Assembly: GCF_017349295.1 (NCBI RefSeq)
Contig: NZ_JAFMPK010000044.1
Location: 218,309-282,308, forward strand
Length of the DNA stretch: 64,000 bases
Direction of reading: 5' to 3'
DNA from: Myceligenerans salitolerans
GTDB taxonomy: Bacteria; Actinomycetota; Actinomycetes; Actinomycetales; Cellulomonadaceae
In this document: positions 43,045 through 51,285 of the stretch, piece by piece
Numbering within the stretch: position 1 is the first letter of the stretch
Layout of the letters: each line of letters starts with the position of its first letter
Position numbers and translations under genes: made by a program
Notes under the pieces: model-generated
Told to the model about the DNA's origin: nothing
Seen by the model: the letters and a program-made list of their open reading frames with translations, nothing else
Database searches by the model: none

Positions 43045-43961
43045 CAGGCAGCCACCTCTCGGTAGATCTCGGTCAGGCTCGGGCGCACGGGCGAGAACTC
43101 GCGCACGTCGCCGCGTTCCAGGGCGGAGTGCAGCAGCGCGCGGCCGGCGCCGTCGTCGGAGAGCTCGACGAGTGCGACCGGACCGTCGACGTCGACCGCG
43201 CGGACGCCCGGCATGCCCCGTACCCAGCCGGCGTCCCCGGACAGGACCAGCCGGTGCCGCACGGTGCCGCGCGCCGCCAGCTCCGCGGGCGCGCCGTCGG
43301 CGACGACCTGTCCGCGCCGGAGGATCACGAGCCGCTCGCACAACCGCTCCACGAGGTCGAGCTGGTGGGAGGAGAACAGCACCGGCACGCCTCGGGCCGT
43401 GTGCTCCCGCAACAGGTCGGCCATGCCGTCGACCGCGGCCGGGTCCAGGCCGCTGAACGGTTCGTCGAGGATCAGTGCGCGAGGCGCCCCCATCAGTGCC
43501 GCGATGATCTGGACGCGTTGCTGGTTGCCGAGCGACAGCTTCTCGACGTGATCCTTCGCGCGGTCGGCCAGGCCGAGTCGCTCCAGGTGGCCGAGGATCT
43601 CGGCACGGGCGGCCGGCGCCGGGATGCCGCGCAGGCGGCCCAGGTAGACGAGCTGGTCGAGCACGGCCTGTTTCGGGTAGAGGCCCCGCTCCTCGGGCAT
43701 GTAGCCGAACGCGCGACGGTCCGTGGCCGTGATCGGCCGGCCGTCGACCAGGGTCTCGCCCGACGTCGGGGCCAGGACCCCCATGATCATCCGCATGGTC
43801 GACGTCTTGCCGGCTCCGTTGCCGCCGACGAACCCGGTCAGCCGGCCCGCGGGTGCGCGGAACGAGACGTCGTCGACGGCGCGCACGGCGCCGTCGCCCG
43901 TCCCGAAGACCCGGACGAGGGACCTGACCTCGAGGTCGCCCTCCTGGTGTGCTGTGCTCAT
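43044..43961 (-). CDS. ABC transporter ATP-binding protein (NatA-like)
   Basis: The protein has 305 residues with Walker A GGNGAGKTS near residues 45-53, the signature LSLGNQQRVQ near 142 (a variant of LSGGQ, typical of the NatA group) and Walker B ALILDEPFSGLDP near 162. The C-terminal 70 residues form the regulatory extension common in this group. It is the first gene of a two-gene leftward operon and is divergent from the MBL-fold gene across a 135-base gap. Confidence 0.95.
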   Translation of the reverse strand: MSTAHQEGDLEVRSLVRVFGTGDGAVRAVDDVSFRAPAGRLTGFVGGNGAGKTSTMRMIMGVLAPTSGETLVDGRPITATDRRAFGYMPEERGLYPKQAVLDQLVYLGRLRGIPAPAARAEILGHLERLGLADRAKDHVEKLSLGNQQRVQIIAALMGAPRALILDEPFSGLDPAAVDGMADLLREHTARGVPVLFSSHQLDLVERLCERLVILRRGQVVADGAPAELAARGTVRHRLVLSGDAGWVRGMPGVRAVDVDGPVALVELSDDGAGRALLHSALERGDVREFSPVRPSLTEIYREVAA

Positions 43962-44058
43962 GGGATCACGTTAGGGCGGCGTCGTGGCGGAGGGGATCGT
44001 CCCCGAGATGGAGTCGTCTCCCCCTGCCGACGGGTTCCCACGGCCCCGGGGACCGTCG

Positions 44059-44096
44059 TTGACCTCAAGTGAGGTCGAGGTCGTAACGTGGCGAGC
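44059..44096 (+). promoter_or_regulatory. MerR-type promoter: dyad within a 19-bp -35/-10 spacer
   Basis: TTGACC (44059-44064) and TAACGT (44084-44089) are separated by 19 bp, the long spacer typical of MerR-activated promoters. Inside it GACCTCA-AG-TGAGGTC (44061-44076) is a perfect dyad, with a further GAGGTC at 44077-44082. ATG at 44097 is seven bases after the -10, so the mRNA is probably leaderless. The left half resembles the SoxR box. Confidence 0.6.
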
Positions 44097-44912
44097 ATGA
44101 CCTTCTGGATCTGCGGTACCTGCGGCGTCGAGCACGCCGAGCGCCCCGATGTCTGCGCGATCTGCGACGACGAACGCCAGTGGGTGCCCGCCGACGGGCA
44201 GCACTGGACCACCCTGGACGAGCTGTCCGCCTCCGGCCGGCGCATCGAGTTCTTCGAGTTCGAGCCGAACCTGTTCGGGCTGCACACCGTGCCCGACGTC
44301 GGCATCGGCCCCACACCGAAGATCGTGCGCACACCCGGTGGCAACCTCATGTTCGACGTCCCCGGCTACATCGACGACGACGCCGTCGCGCGGGTCGAGG
44401 AGCTCGGCGGACTGGCGTTCATCGTGGCGAGCCATCCGCACATGTACGGCGTGCAGGTGGAGTGGAGCCGGCGGTTCGGCGGCGTGCCCGTACTGGTGAG
44501 CGAGGCGGACGCCGAGTGGGTGGCCCGGCCGGACGCCGCCGTCGAGACGTGGAAGGAGGATCGGGAGATCCTTCCCGGCGTCACGATCACGCAGCCCGGT
44601 GGGCACTTCCCCGGCAACGCCGTGGCGTTCTGGGCGGACGGCGCCGAGGGCCGCGGCGTGCTGCTCACCGGCGACACCATCTTCGCGAACCCGGACCGCA
44701 GGACGGTCTCGTTCATGCGCAGCTACCCGAACCGCCTTCCGCTGTCGGGGAACGTGGTGCTGCGGATCGCGGAGCACGTCAGCCGGTTCGACTTCGACCG
44801 CCTCTACAACAACTTCGACGCGGTCATCGCGACGGACGCCCGCGCCGTCGTGCAGCGCTCGGCCGAGCGACACGCGGCCTGGACGCGCGGGGACTTCGAC
44901 CACCTGACGTGA
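44097..44912 (+). CDS. metallo-beta-lactamase-fold protein with N-terminal zinc ribbon
   Basis: This 271-residue protein has a four-cysteine rubredoxin-like or zinc-ribbon module in its first 25 residues (CGTCGVEH and VCAICDDERQW). The rest is an MBL fold: the usual HxHxDH motif reads SHPHMYG near residue 107, so it keeps two histidines but lacks the aspartate-histidine pair. Later PGGHFPGN and LTGDTIF supply a histidine and an aspartate. The metal site is therefore incomplete or rearranged. The N-terminal ribbon and the MerR/SoxR-like promoter suggest a redox-linked role; this is inference. The ATG at 44097 is preferred over an in-frame GTG at 44088 that overlaps the -10. Confidence 0.88.
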   Translation: MTFWICGTCGVEHAERPDVCAICDDERQWVPADGQHWTTLDELSASGRRIEFFEFEPNLFGLHTVPDVGIGPTPKIVRTPGGNLMFDVPGYIDDDAVARVEELGGLAFIVASHPHMYGVQVEWSRRFGGVPVLVSEADAEWVARPDAAVETWKEDREILPGVTITQPGGHFPGNAVAFWADGAEGRGVLLTGDTIFANPDRRTVSFMRSYPNRLPLSGNVVLRIAEHVSRFDFDRLYNNFDAVIATDARAVVQRSAERHAAWTRGDFDHLT

Positions 44913-44913
44913 G

Positions 44914-44935
44914 GGTCGGCCTTCTCCTGCCGACC
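44914..44935. terminator. short bidirectional terminator
   Basis: GGTCGGC (44914-44920) pairs with GCCGACC (44929-44935) around an eight-base pyrimidine-rich loop, immediately after the MBL stop codon and before the convergent DUF305 stop at 44945. Confidence 0.6.
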
Positions 44936-44944
44936 GGTCCTCCG

Positions 44945-45745
44945 TCAGAGTTGCGCGAGCAGGGCCACCAGCTGCTCCACCTCGGCGCGGATGCGTTGCC
45001 TCTCCGCCTCCGCGAGCGCCTTCGCGTCGGGGTCCATCCCGTCGGCGATCACCTCGTCCACGGGCTGGAGGCCTCCGTAGTGGTGCTCGACGAGCGCGCC
45101 CATGAGCGCCGCGTCGAACTCCGCGCCGTCGAGCCGTGCCAGCTGGGTGATCTGCTCCGGCGTGAGCATGCCGTGGTCGGTCTCCGTACCGTGCACGTGG
45201 GCGAGCCCGGCCGGCGCCCGGGGTCCCGAGCCGTCGCCGTCGTCGTCCGCCGTGCCATCCAGCCCGCCGGACTCGACCAGGGCGAGTGCCGTCGTCGCGG
45301 ACGCCGGCACGGGCACCCGCCGGTCACGCAGCCAGGCGGCCAGCGCGTCGGTCTGCTCGGCCGACGCCGTTCCGACGCCGTGCGCCGTCTCCAGCACCAG
45401 CCTGTTCTCGCTGCGGTTGGGTGCCAGCGACGCGAGTTCCACGGCCTGCGCGTTGTGCTCGGCCATGACCTGCGCGTACACGCGGTCGGCGTCGTTGTAG
45501 CCCTCCGCGGCCTGCTGCGCCGGGACCGCGACACCCAGCCAGTACACGAGGGCGAGGGCGGCCGCGATGCCGCCGGCCAGGACCGCACCCATGACGCGCA
45601 GCCGCCTGCCCAGACCGTAGCCGCCCGATGGGGGCGCGGCAGGAGCCTCGCCGCCCGGTACGTCGTCGTCGTGGACACCGTCGTCGGGTACGTCGCCGTC
45701 GGGCACGTCGTCGGGCCGAGCTTCGGAAGGCGGCACGGTACTCAT
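44945..45745 (-). CDS. DUF305 family membrane-anchored protein (diverged)
   Basis: This 266-residue protein has an acidic cytoplasmic tail (residues 1-45), one transmembrane helix near 50-72 and an outer four-helix DUF305 domain. In DUF305 proteins paired histidines recur in two similar halves. Here the first site has a single histidine (AEHNAQAVELA) and the second keeps the pair (LVEHHYGGL), so the metal-binding capacity may be reduced. ATG at 45745 is used; the frame is open further but without a start signal. It lies downstream of the LVIVD gene on the same strand, behind that gene's terminator. Confidence 0.87.
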   Translation of the reverse strand: MSTVPPSEARPDDVPDGDVPDDGVHDDDVPGGEAPAAPPSGGYGLGRRLRVMGAVLAGGIAAALALVYWLGVAVPAQQAAEGYNDADRVYAQVMAEHNAQAVELASLAPNRSENRLVLETAHGVGTASAEQTDALAAWLRDRRVPVPASATTALALVESGGLDGTADDDGDGSGPRAPAGLAHVHGTETDHGMLTPEQITQLARLDGAEFDAALMGALVEHHYGGLQPVDEVIADGMDPDAKALAEAERQRIRAEVEQLVALLAQL

Positions 45746-45770
45746 ACCGGGAGAATCCCACACAACACGG

Positions 45771-45806
45771 CGGGGCCGCCATCACCCGGAGGTGATGACG
45801 GCCCCG
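45771..45806. terminator. terminator of the LVIVD gene
   Basis: Arms of 16 bases (45771-45786 and 45791-45806) pair with one mismatch around CGGA, 11 bases past the LVIVD-gene stop codon. It separates that gene from the DUF305 gene downstream. Confidence 0.85.
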
Positions 45807-45816
45807 CGCGCAGGGG

Positions 45817-47295
45817 TCAGAACCGCTGCTGCGCCTGCGGGTTGAGCGACTTCAGATGCTTCTTCGCCCTCCAGTCGATCGACCTGTCCAGCTTGAACGT
45901 GTCGAAGCCGACCGACAGGTCGTTGGAGTACACGTAGCCGTTGTAGTAGTACGACGACCACGTGCCGCCGCCGCTGAGACCGGCGCCCCGGTCGAACCAG
46001 GCGATCTCCGTCGGGTTCTCGGAGTCGGTGAAGTCGAACACCGAGGTGCCGCCCTGGTACCAGGACTGGACCATGAGGTCCTTGCCCTTGACCGGGATCA
46101 GCGACCCGTTGTGCGCCACACAGTTCTCGTCCTCGGTGTTGACGCGCGGGATCTTGTAGTACGACTTGAAGACGAGCTCCTTGCCGCCCCACTTGCCCTT
46201 GCCCTTCTTGCCGTGGTGCCAGGTGCGCTCGATGTCGTAGATACCGTTCGCACCCTGCTCGGGCCGGAACTCGTCGGTGCACGTCGCGAGGCCGCCACCG
46301 CCGAGCTCGTCCGTGAAGACGACCTTGGTGCCGTCGTTGTTGAACGTGGCGGAGTGCCAGAACGCGAAGTTCTCCGTGTCGCGCACGCTGCTGATGACCT
46401 TGGGCTCCTCCCGGTCGGAGATGTCCAGGAGGATGCCGTCACCCATGCAGGCGCCGGCCGCGAGATCGAGCTGCACGTACGTGGTGATGTCGTGGCAGCC
46501 CGACGTCGAGTAGTAGCTGTCCGGGCCCGACGGGGACTCGTAGCCACCGTCCGGGAACAGCACCGGCTCCGCGACGACCTCGGCCGCCTCCAGGTCGCGG
46601 GTCGGGATCTTGACGACCGAGATCAGGTCGTGCGGCGGCTGGCAGTGGGCGAGCTGGTCGCTCGGGAAGTACGACGAGACGTAGACGTACAGGTCCTTGC
46701 CGCGCTTGGTCGGCGCGAGGGAGTGGGTGTGCGAGCCGCAGTCCGTCGCCACCGACTTCACGTACTCGGGGTTCAGCGGATCCGAGATGTCCCAGATCTT
46801 GATGCCCTCCCAGTAGTTCTCCGGGTCGGACGTGGCCTGGCTGTTGCACGAGTCGTCCGTCCGGCGCGAGTCCGTGGACAGCACCAGGATGTCCTTGTAG
46901 ACCGAGATGTCGTTCTGGCCGCCCGGGCAGTACACCTGGAGCGCCTGGACCGGCTCCGCCGGGTTCGACAGGTCGTAGACCGTGAAGCCGTCGTAGTTGC
47001 CGGCGTAGGCGTACTCGCCCTGGAACGCGATGTCGGAGCCCGTGCTCTGCAGCGAACCGTTCTTCGGGACGTTGCTCGTGTGCTCCATGTTGAAGCCGGC
47101 GACCTCGCCCGGCGCCACGTCGGGGTCGGCAGTCGCCTCGGCCGTCGTGGACATGTCCGCCGCACCGGCTCCATCACCGGGTTCGGCCGACGCCAGCGGT
47201 GCCACCGTCGCCACCGCTGCGGCCGCCAGGGTGAGCGACAAAGCAGCTCCGGCGGCGCCCCTCAGGTGGGATCTCTTCAGGGTTGATCGACGCAC
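45817..47295 (-). CDS. secreted LVIVD-repeat beta-propeller protein
   Basis: The 492-residue precursor has a signal peptide (basic start, hydrophobic residues about 13-32, cleavage after ASA). The mature protein is built from LVIVD-type repeats, for example IAFQGEYAYAGNYDGFTVYDLSNP and later IKIWDISDPLNP, LLDISDREEPKVI and VFDFTDSENPTEI, a likely seven-bladed propeller with several cysteine pairs. The start is GTG at 47295: AAGGAGGT ends only at the first base before an in-frame GTG at 47304, too close to use, and is about nine bases from 47295. It sits between two DUF305 genes, a recurring neighbourhood whose function I cannot state. Confidence 0.9.
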   Translation of the reverse strand: MRRSTLKRSHLRGAAGAALSLTLAAAAVATVAPLASAEPGDGAGAADMSTTAEATADPDVAPGEVAGFNMEHTSNVPKNGSLQSTGSDIAFQGEYAYAGNYDGFTVYDLSNPAEPVQALQVYCPGGQNDISVYKDILVLSTDSRRTDDSCNSQATSDPENYWEGIKIWDISDPLNPEYVKSVATDCGSHTHSLAPTKRGKDLYVYVSSYFPSDQLAHCQPPHDLISVVKIPTRDLEAAEVVAEPVLFPDGGYESPSGPDSYYSTSGCHDITTYVQLDLAAGACMGDGILLDISDREEPKVISSVRDTENFAFWHSATFNNDGTKVVFTDELGGGGLATCTDEFRPEQGANGIYDIERTWHHGKKGKGKWGGKELVFKSYYKIPRVNTEDENCVAHNGSLIPVKGKDLMVQSWYQGGTSVFDFTDSENPTEIAWFDRGAGLSGGGTWSSYYYNGYVYSNDLSVGFDTFKLDRSIDWRAKKHLKSLNPQAQQRF

Positions 47296-47412
47296 GCGCG
47301 TCACACCTCCTTGCTAGGGTCGTTTGCGAGTCTTGCGTTCTATCGAGGTTTCGTCCAGCATTCTGGGACATTTTTTACACGCCGGTGACAGAGTTAGCGA
47401 GATGATCTACCC

Positions 47413-48192
47413 GTGACACGAGGCAGCGTGAAGAGTTCCCCGGCTCCGGCCCCGGCGACCGAGCCGGCCCACGCCGTTCCCGGACGACGACGGCCGTGGC
47501 CGCTCCGGGCGGTCCGGGCCGGTGTGCTCGTGGTCGCGCTGGGAGTGCTGCCGGCGGCCTGCACCCCCACGACGGACGACCCGGGGACGGTGTCGACTCC
47601 GTCGTCGGTGGTGCTCAAGCCGGGGAAGCCGGGCGAACCGGCCGAGACGGTGGCACCCGAGGACTTCGACGGCGTCCCGGCCGAGGACCAGTGGAACGAC
47701 GCGGACGCCGAGTTCATGACCGGGATGATCTACCACCACGACCAGGCGGTGGCGATGACGTCCTGGGTCCCGGAGCGGGCGGCGTCGGAGCAGTTGAAGA
47801 CGTTCGCCGATCGGATGTTCAACACCCAGCGTGCCGAGATCGCGCTGATGTCGGAGTGGTTGGCGGAACGCGACCAGCCCGTGCCCGTTCTGGCGCAGAG
47901 CGACGACGGCACCGGGCCGCGAGCCCCCGAGGGCGCGCACGACCACGAAGCGGTCCTCCAGCCCGGGATGCTGACCGACGCCGAGATGGCCGAGCTGGAG
48001 GCCGCATCCGGCGAGGATTTCGACCGCCTGTTCCTCGAAGGCATGATCAAGCACCACCAGGGCGCGATCTCCATGTGCTCGGACGTGGCCGGCGCGGGTA
48101 TCGACCAGTCGATCCAGAAGCTGGCCGCCGACATCGGCGTCGACCAGGCGGCGGAGATCGACCGGATGGAGGACATGCTGACGGAGCTGTGA
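47413..48192 (+). CDS. DUF305 family lipoprotein
   Basis: This 259-residue protein has an arginine-rich n-region, a hydrophobic stretch (about residues 32-48) and a lipobox-like LPAAC, with the cysteine near residue 50, so it is probably a lipoprotein. The DUF305 domain (about 90-259) holds both paired-histidine sites intact: MIYHHDQAVAM and MIKHHQGAISM. Metal (copper) binding and ferritin-like four-helix folding are the usual interpretation of this family. GTG at 47413 follows GATGAT by six bases. It is divergent from the LVIVD gene across an A+T-richer gap of 117 bases. Confidence 0.92.
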   Translation: MTRGSVKSSPAPAPATEPAHAVPGRRRPWPLRAVRAGVLVVALGVLPAACTPTTDDPGTVSTPSSVVLKPGKPGEPAETVAPEDFDGVPAEDQWNDADAEFMTGMIYHHDQAVAMTSWVPERAASEQLKTFADRMFNTQRAEIALMSEWLAERDQPVPVLAQSDDGTGPRAPEGAHDHEAVLQPGMLTDAEMAELEAASGEDFDRLFLEGMIKHHQGAISMCSDVAGAGIDQSIQKLAADIGVDQAAEIDRMEDMLTEL

Positions 48193-48284
48193 GGGCCTCT
48201 GCCACCGCTCGCGCCGCATGGCGCGTGCAGGTCCTGCGGCTGTCGCCGACAGGAAGCCGGTCGCGGAGTGCGCGAGCCCGGCCC

Positions 48285-49112
48285 CTACGGCGCCGTCACG
48301 AAGATGTCGAAGAGGTGCGGGTGGTGCCCGTGGACCAGCACGGCGAAGACGACGGCGTCGAACAGCAGGTGCACCGTCACGACGTACGGCAGGGACTTGA
48401 ACCGCGCGAAGATCCATCCCTGGACCAGGGCGAACGGGATGGTCAGCAGCGGCCCCCACTCCCGGTAGCCCAGCTCCCACAGGAACGACACGAAGATCAT
48501 CGACTGGAGCACGTTCGCGTGCGCGACAGGGAAGTGCCGGCACAGCAGGGCGAAGCAGACGCAGATGAAGAACAGTTCGTCCCAGATCCCGACGGCGTTC
48601 ACCCCGATGAACAGACGCCAGATGTCCTGGTCTCCCTCGAGGTCGGGCCAGTTCAGGTAGGCCCCGGAACCCAGGAAGTAGACCGGGAGGACCAGGTACC
48701 CGACCACGACGACGATCGCCAGATACGCCCACTGTCCTCGGCCCCAGCGTTGCCCGGTCGCGACGGGGAACTTCACGGCGTCGTGCCCCACGACGTACCG
48801 GGCGAGCAGCCACGGCACGAGCACCGCACCGCCCAGTGCGAGCGTGAACTGCAGCATCCTGGCGTTCGACAGCTCCGCGGCCAGGGAGATCGTCGAGATG
48901 ATGCCGAGCCCGACGGCGATCAGTCCCAGGTCCTTCCCGAGCTCCCGGTCGATCCACAGGCCCAGCGCGACGCCGAGCACGAGCGGCACGTACGCGAGGG
49001 GCCGGATGTGTACGGCGAACAGCAGGATCGCGGAGGAACACACCAGCAACGCCGAGGCATAGCGCAGCACGGTGGAGGTCATGGTCCGGGTGGGAGCGGC
49101 GTCGGTCGTCAC
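48285..49112 (-). CDS. CPBP-family-like multi-pass membrane protein
   Basis: This 275-residue protein has about eight transmembrane helices. The C-terminal half shows CPBP-like spacing: a D-E pair at GIWDELFFICVCF (in place of EE), FLWELGYREWG, and a late histidine in VTVHLLFDAVVF. The first motif keeps only one glutamate, so protease activity is uncertain. GTG at 49112 is chosen because TAGTTT lies seven bases upstream; ATG at 49082 is an alternative start. It is divergent from cstA across 185 bases. Confidence 0.82.
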   Translation of the reverse strand: MTTDAAPTRTMTSTVLRYASALLVCSSAILLFAVHIRPLAYVPLVLGVALGLWIDRELGKDLGLIAVGLGIISTISLAAELSNARMLQFTLALGGAVLVPWLLARYVVGHDAVKFPVATGQRWGRGQWAYLAIVVVVGYLVLPVYFLGSGAYLNWPDLEGDQDIWRLFIGVNAVGIWDELFFICVCFALLCRHFPVAHANVLQSMIFVSFLWELGYREWGPLLTIPFALVQGWIFARFKSLPYVVTVHLLFDAVVFAVLVHGHHPHLFDIFVTAP

Positions 49113-49125
49113 GGTCAGCAAACTA
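49113..49125 (-). promoter_or_regulatory. -10 element of a probable leaderless transcript (CPBP-like gene)
   Basis: On the minus strand TAGTTT (49125-49120) is followed by seven bases and GTG at 49112. Confidence 0.55.
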
Positions 49126-49297
49126 CCGCGAGAGTCCCCGGTGCCCGACAGACCGAAGGCCGTCCGCCCGGTGGGAAGCCGTGAACCGGGAACACGTCGT
49201 GTCGTCGTAGAGTTCGTGATCGGTAACGTTTGATCCAAGCCTGGGCGCAGCGTCGCGGCCAGGCCGAGGATGTCAACGACGACAGATCGGAGCACCA

Positions 49298-51001
49298 GTG
49301 AACTCCCTCCTCCTGGCGGTGATCGGCATCGCCATGGTGCTCGGGGGGTACTTCCTGTACTCGAAGTACCTCGCGAGCCGCGTGTACCGGCTGGACCCGG
49401 AATACGCGACCCCCGCGCACACCATGAACGACGGGGTGGACTACGTCCCGACCAACAAGTTCGTGCTGTGGGGCCACCACTTCACCTCCGTCGCGGGCGC
49501 GGCACCGATCGTGGGCCCCGCCGTGGCCGTGATCTGGGGCTGGCTGCCCGCGTTCCTGTGGGTCACCATCGGAACCGTCTTCTTCGCGGGCATGCACGAC
49601 ATGGGCGCCCTGTGGGCGTCGGCACGCAACCGCGGCCAGTCGATGGGCATGCTGTCGGGCCGCTACATCGGCGCCCGTGGCCGCTCGCTGTTCCTGGTGG
49701 TCATCTTCCTGCTGCTGCTCATGGTGAATGCCGCGTTCGCGACGGTCATCAAGAACCTGCTCATCGCCACCCCCACGGCCGTCATCCCGACCTGGGGCGC
49801 GATCGTCGTCGCGATCGTCGTGGGCCAGATGATCTACCGCTGGCGCATGAACCTCGTCCTGACCACCGTGCTCGGCGTCGTCGCGTTGTACGCGCTGATC
49901 CTGCTGGGCGACGCCGTCCCGATCGAACTGCCGGAGAACTCGGCGGCACCGTTCTGGCTGACGATGCTGTTCCTGTACGCGGGAGTGGCCTCGCTGCTGC
50001 CGGTGCACGTGCTGCTGCAGCCGCGCGACTACATCAACGGCGTCCAGCTCTTCATCGCACTCGGCATCCTCTACGGCGCGGTACTGATCGCCAGCCCTGC
50101 CGTCGTCGCACCGGCGGTGAACCAGAACGTGCCGGAGGGCACCCCGAGCCTCGTCCCACTGCTGTTCGTCACCATCGCCTGCGGTGCGATCTCCGGCTTC
50201 CACGGCATGGTCTCGTCGGGCACGTCGTCCAAGCAGCTCGACAAGGAGACCGACGCCCGCTTCGTCGGCTACTTCGGCGCCGTCGGTGAGGGCCTGCTCG
50301 CGCTCGGCGCGATCATCGCCGCGACCGCCGGCTTCGCGACGCTCGCCAACTGGGAGGAGACCTACGCCGAGTTCGGCAACGGCGGCGTCGGCGCGTTCGT
50401 CTCCGGCGGCGCCTCGATCGTCAACGCAGGCCTGGGCATTCCGGACGGGCTGTCCGCGACGATCCTCGCCACGACCGCGATCCTGTTCGCCGCGACCACG
50501 ATGGACACCGGCGTGCGCCTGTCCCGCTTCGTGGTGCAGGAGGCGGGCGATCTGATGGGCCTGCGCGTCAACAAGATCGTCGGCACAGTCATCGCCGTGG
50601 GCGTCGCGATGGGCATCACCTTCAGCATGGGCGCCGGCGGTGAAGGTGGCCTGCAGGTCATCTGGCCGCTGTTCGGCACCACGAACCAGCTGCTCGCGTC
50701 CCTCACCCTCGCGGTGATCGCCGTGATCCTGCTGCAGCGCAAGCGCAACCCCCTGCCCGCACTGGTGCCGTTGGTGTTCGTACTGATCATGTCCGTGTAC
50801 GCGCTCATCGTGCAGCTGGGCACGTTCGCCACGAACGGTCAGTGGCTGCAGCTCGTGCTCGACGTGATCATCCTCGTCGCGTCCCTGTGGGTCGCGTTCG
50901 AGGCCGCCGTCGCCATGGTCCGGGCGTGGCGTGGACCCGAGGTCGTGGAGGACGCCGAGACCGCGGCGGCGCCGTCGTCCGCGGGCGGGACGGACGGCTG
51001 A
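49298..51001 (+). CDS. cstA: carbon starvation protein A (CstA), pyruvate/peptide transporter family
   Basis: This 567-residue protein has about 14-16 transmembrane helices. Family landmarks are the N-terminal PTNKFVLWGHHFTSVAGAAPIVGPA motif (seen in parts near residue 50), the MHDMGALWASARNRGQS loop near 105, and ISGFHGMVSSGTSSKQ near 310. E. coli CstA and BtsT take up pyruvate, and this is the best functional guess. GGAG sits six bases before GTG at 49298. It is the first gene of a tight operon: the CC-star gene starts four bases after its stop, and the ArsA-like ATPase follows. Confidence 0.95.
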   Translation: MNSLLLAVIGIAMVLGGYFLYSKYLASRVYRLDPEYATPAHTMNDGVDYVPTNKFVLWGHHFTSVAGAAPIVGPAVAVIWGWLPAFLWVTIGTVFFAGMHDMGALWASARNRGQSMGMLSGRYIGARGRSLFLVVIFLLLLMVNAAFATVIKNLLIATPTAVIPTWGAIVVAIVVGQMIYRWRMNLVLTTVLGVVALYALILLGDAVPIELPENSAAPFWLTMLFLYAGVASLLPVHVLLQPRDYINGVQLFIALGILYGAVLIASPAVVAPAVNQNVPEGTPSLVPLLFVTIACGAISGFHGMVSSGTSSKQLDKETDARFVGYFGAVGEGLLALGAIIAATAGFATLANWEETYAEFGNGGVGAFVSGGASIVNAGLGIPDGLSATILATTAILFAATTMDTGVRLSRFVVQEAGDLMGLRVNKIVGTVIAVGVAMGITFSMGAGGEGGLQVIWPLFGTTNQLLASLTLAVIAVILLQRKRNPLPALVPLVFVLIMSVYALIVQLGTFATNGQWLQLVLDVIILVASLWVAFEAAVAMVRAWRGPEVVEDAETAAAPSSAGGTDG

Positions 51002-51005
51002 CGGG

Positions 51006-51272
51006 ATGAGCACGGTGCGGCGGTGGTGGCGCGACCTCTCGGACGGCCTCCGGGAGTTCTATGTCGCGCCCTACCGCCGCACCTTCGCGCGTGCGCAGCG
51101 CGAGGAGGACGACCTGTTCACCCTCATCGTGCTGTCCGAGGCGCTCGGGGTGCCCAACCCGGCGTCGTACTACACGATCGAGCTCCTGCCGCTCATCCAC
51201 GAGAGGGTGCACGAGTGGCACACCCGCATGGGGATGGACCGCTCGCCGCTGGAGAACGTCGCATGCTGCTGA
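51006..51272 (+). CDS. small cory-CC-star protein
   Basis: This 88-residue basic-to-acidic protein has an aromatic N-terminus ([20 protein letters not shown]), a central helix ([20 protein letters not shown]) and a C-terminal region ending exactly in Cys-Cys before the stop codon. It matches my recollection of the protein called cory-CC-star, which accompanies an ArsA-type ATPase. E. coli cstA is likewise followed by a small gene, ybdD, whose product I recall also ends in Cys-Cys and is needed for CstA transport. The gene is four bases after cstA and 13 before the ATPase gene, so coexpression is certain in practice. Confidence 0.88.
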   Translation: MSTVRRWWRDLSDGLREFYVAPYRRTFARAQREEDDLFTLIVLSEALGVPNPASYYTIELLPLIHERVHEWHTRMGMDRSPLENVACC

Positions 51273-51285
51273 GGGGAGCCGGAGC

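Noticed and set aside
43045-43341. Upstream extension of the ABC-2 permease frame
   Set aside because: It overlaps the ATPase coding sequence in another frame. The ATG at 43044 with ATGA coupling is the credible start.
49200-49260. Possible CRP/GlxR site upstream of cstA
   Set aside because: The best stretch (GTGATCGGTAACG) matches only one half of TGTGA-N6-TCACA. Too weak to call.
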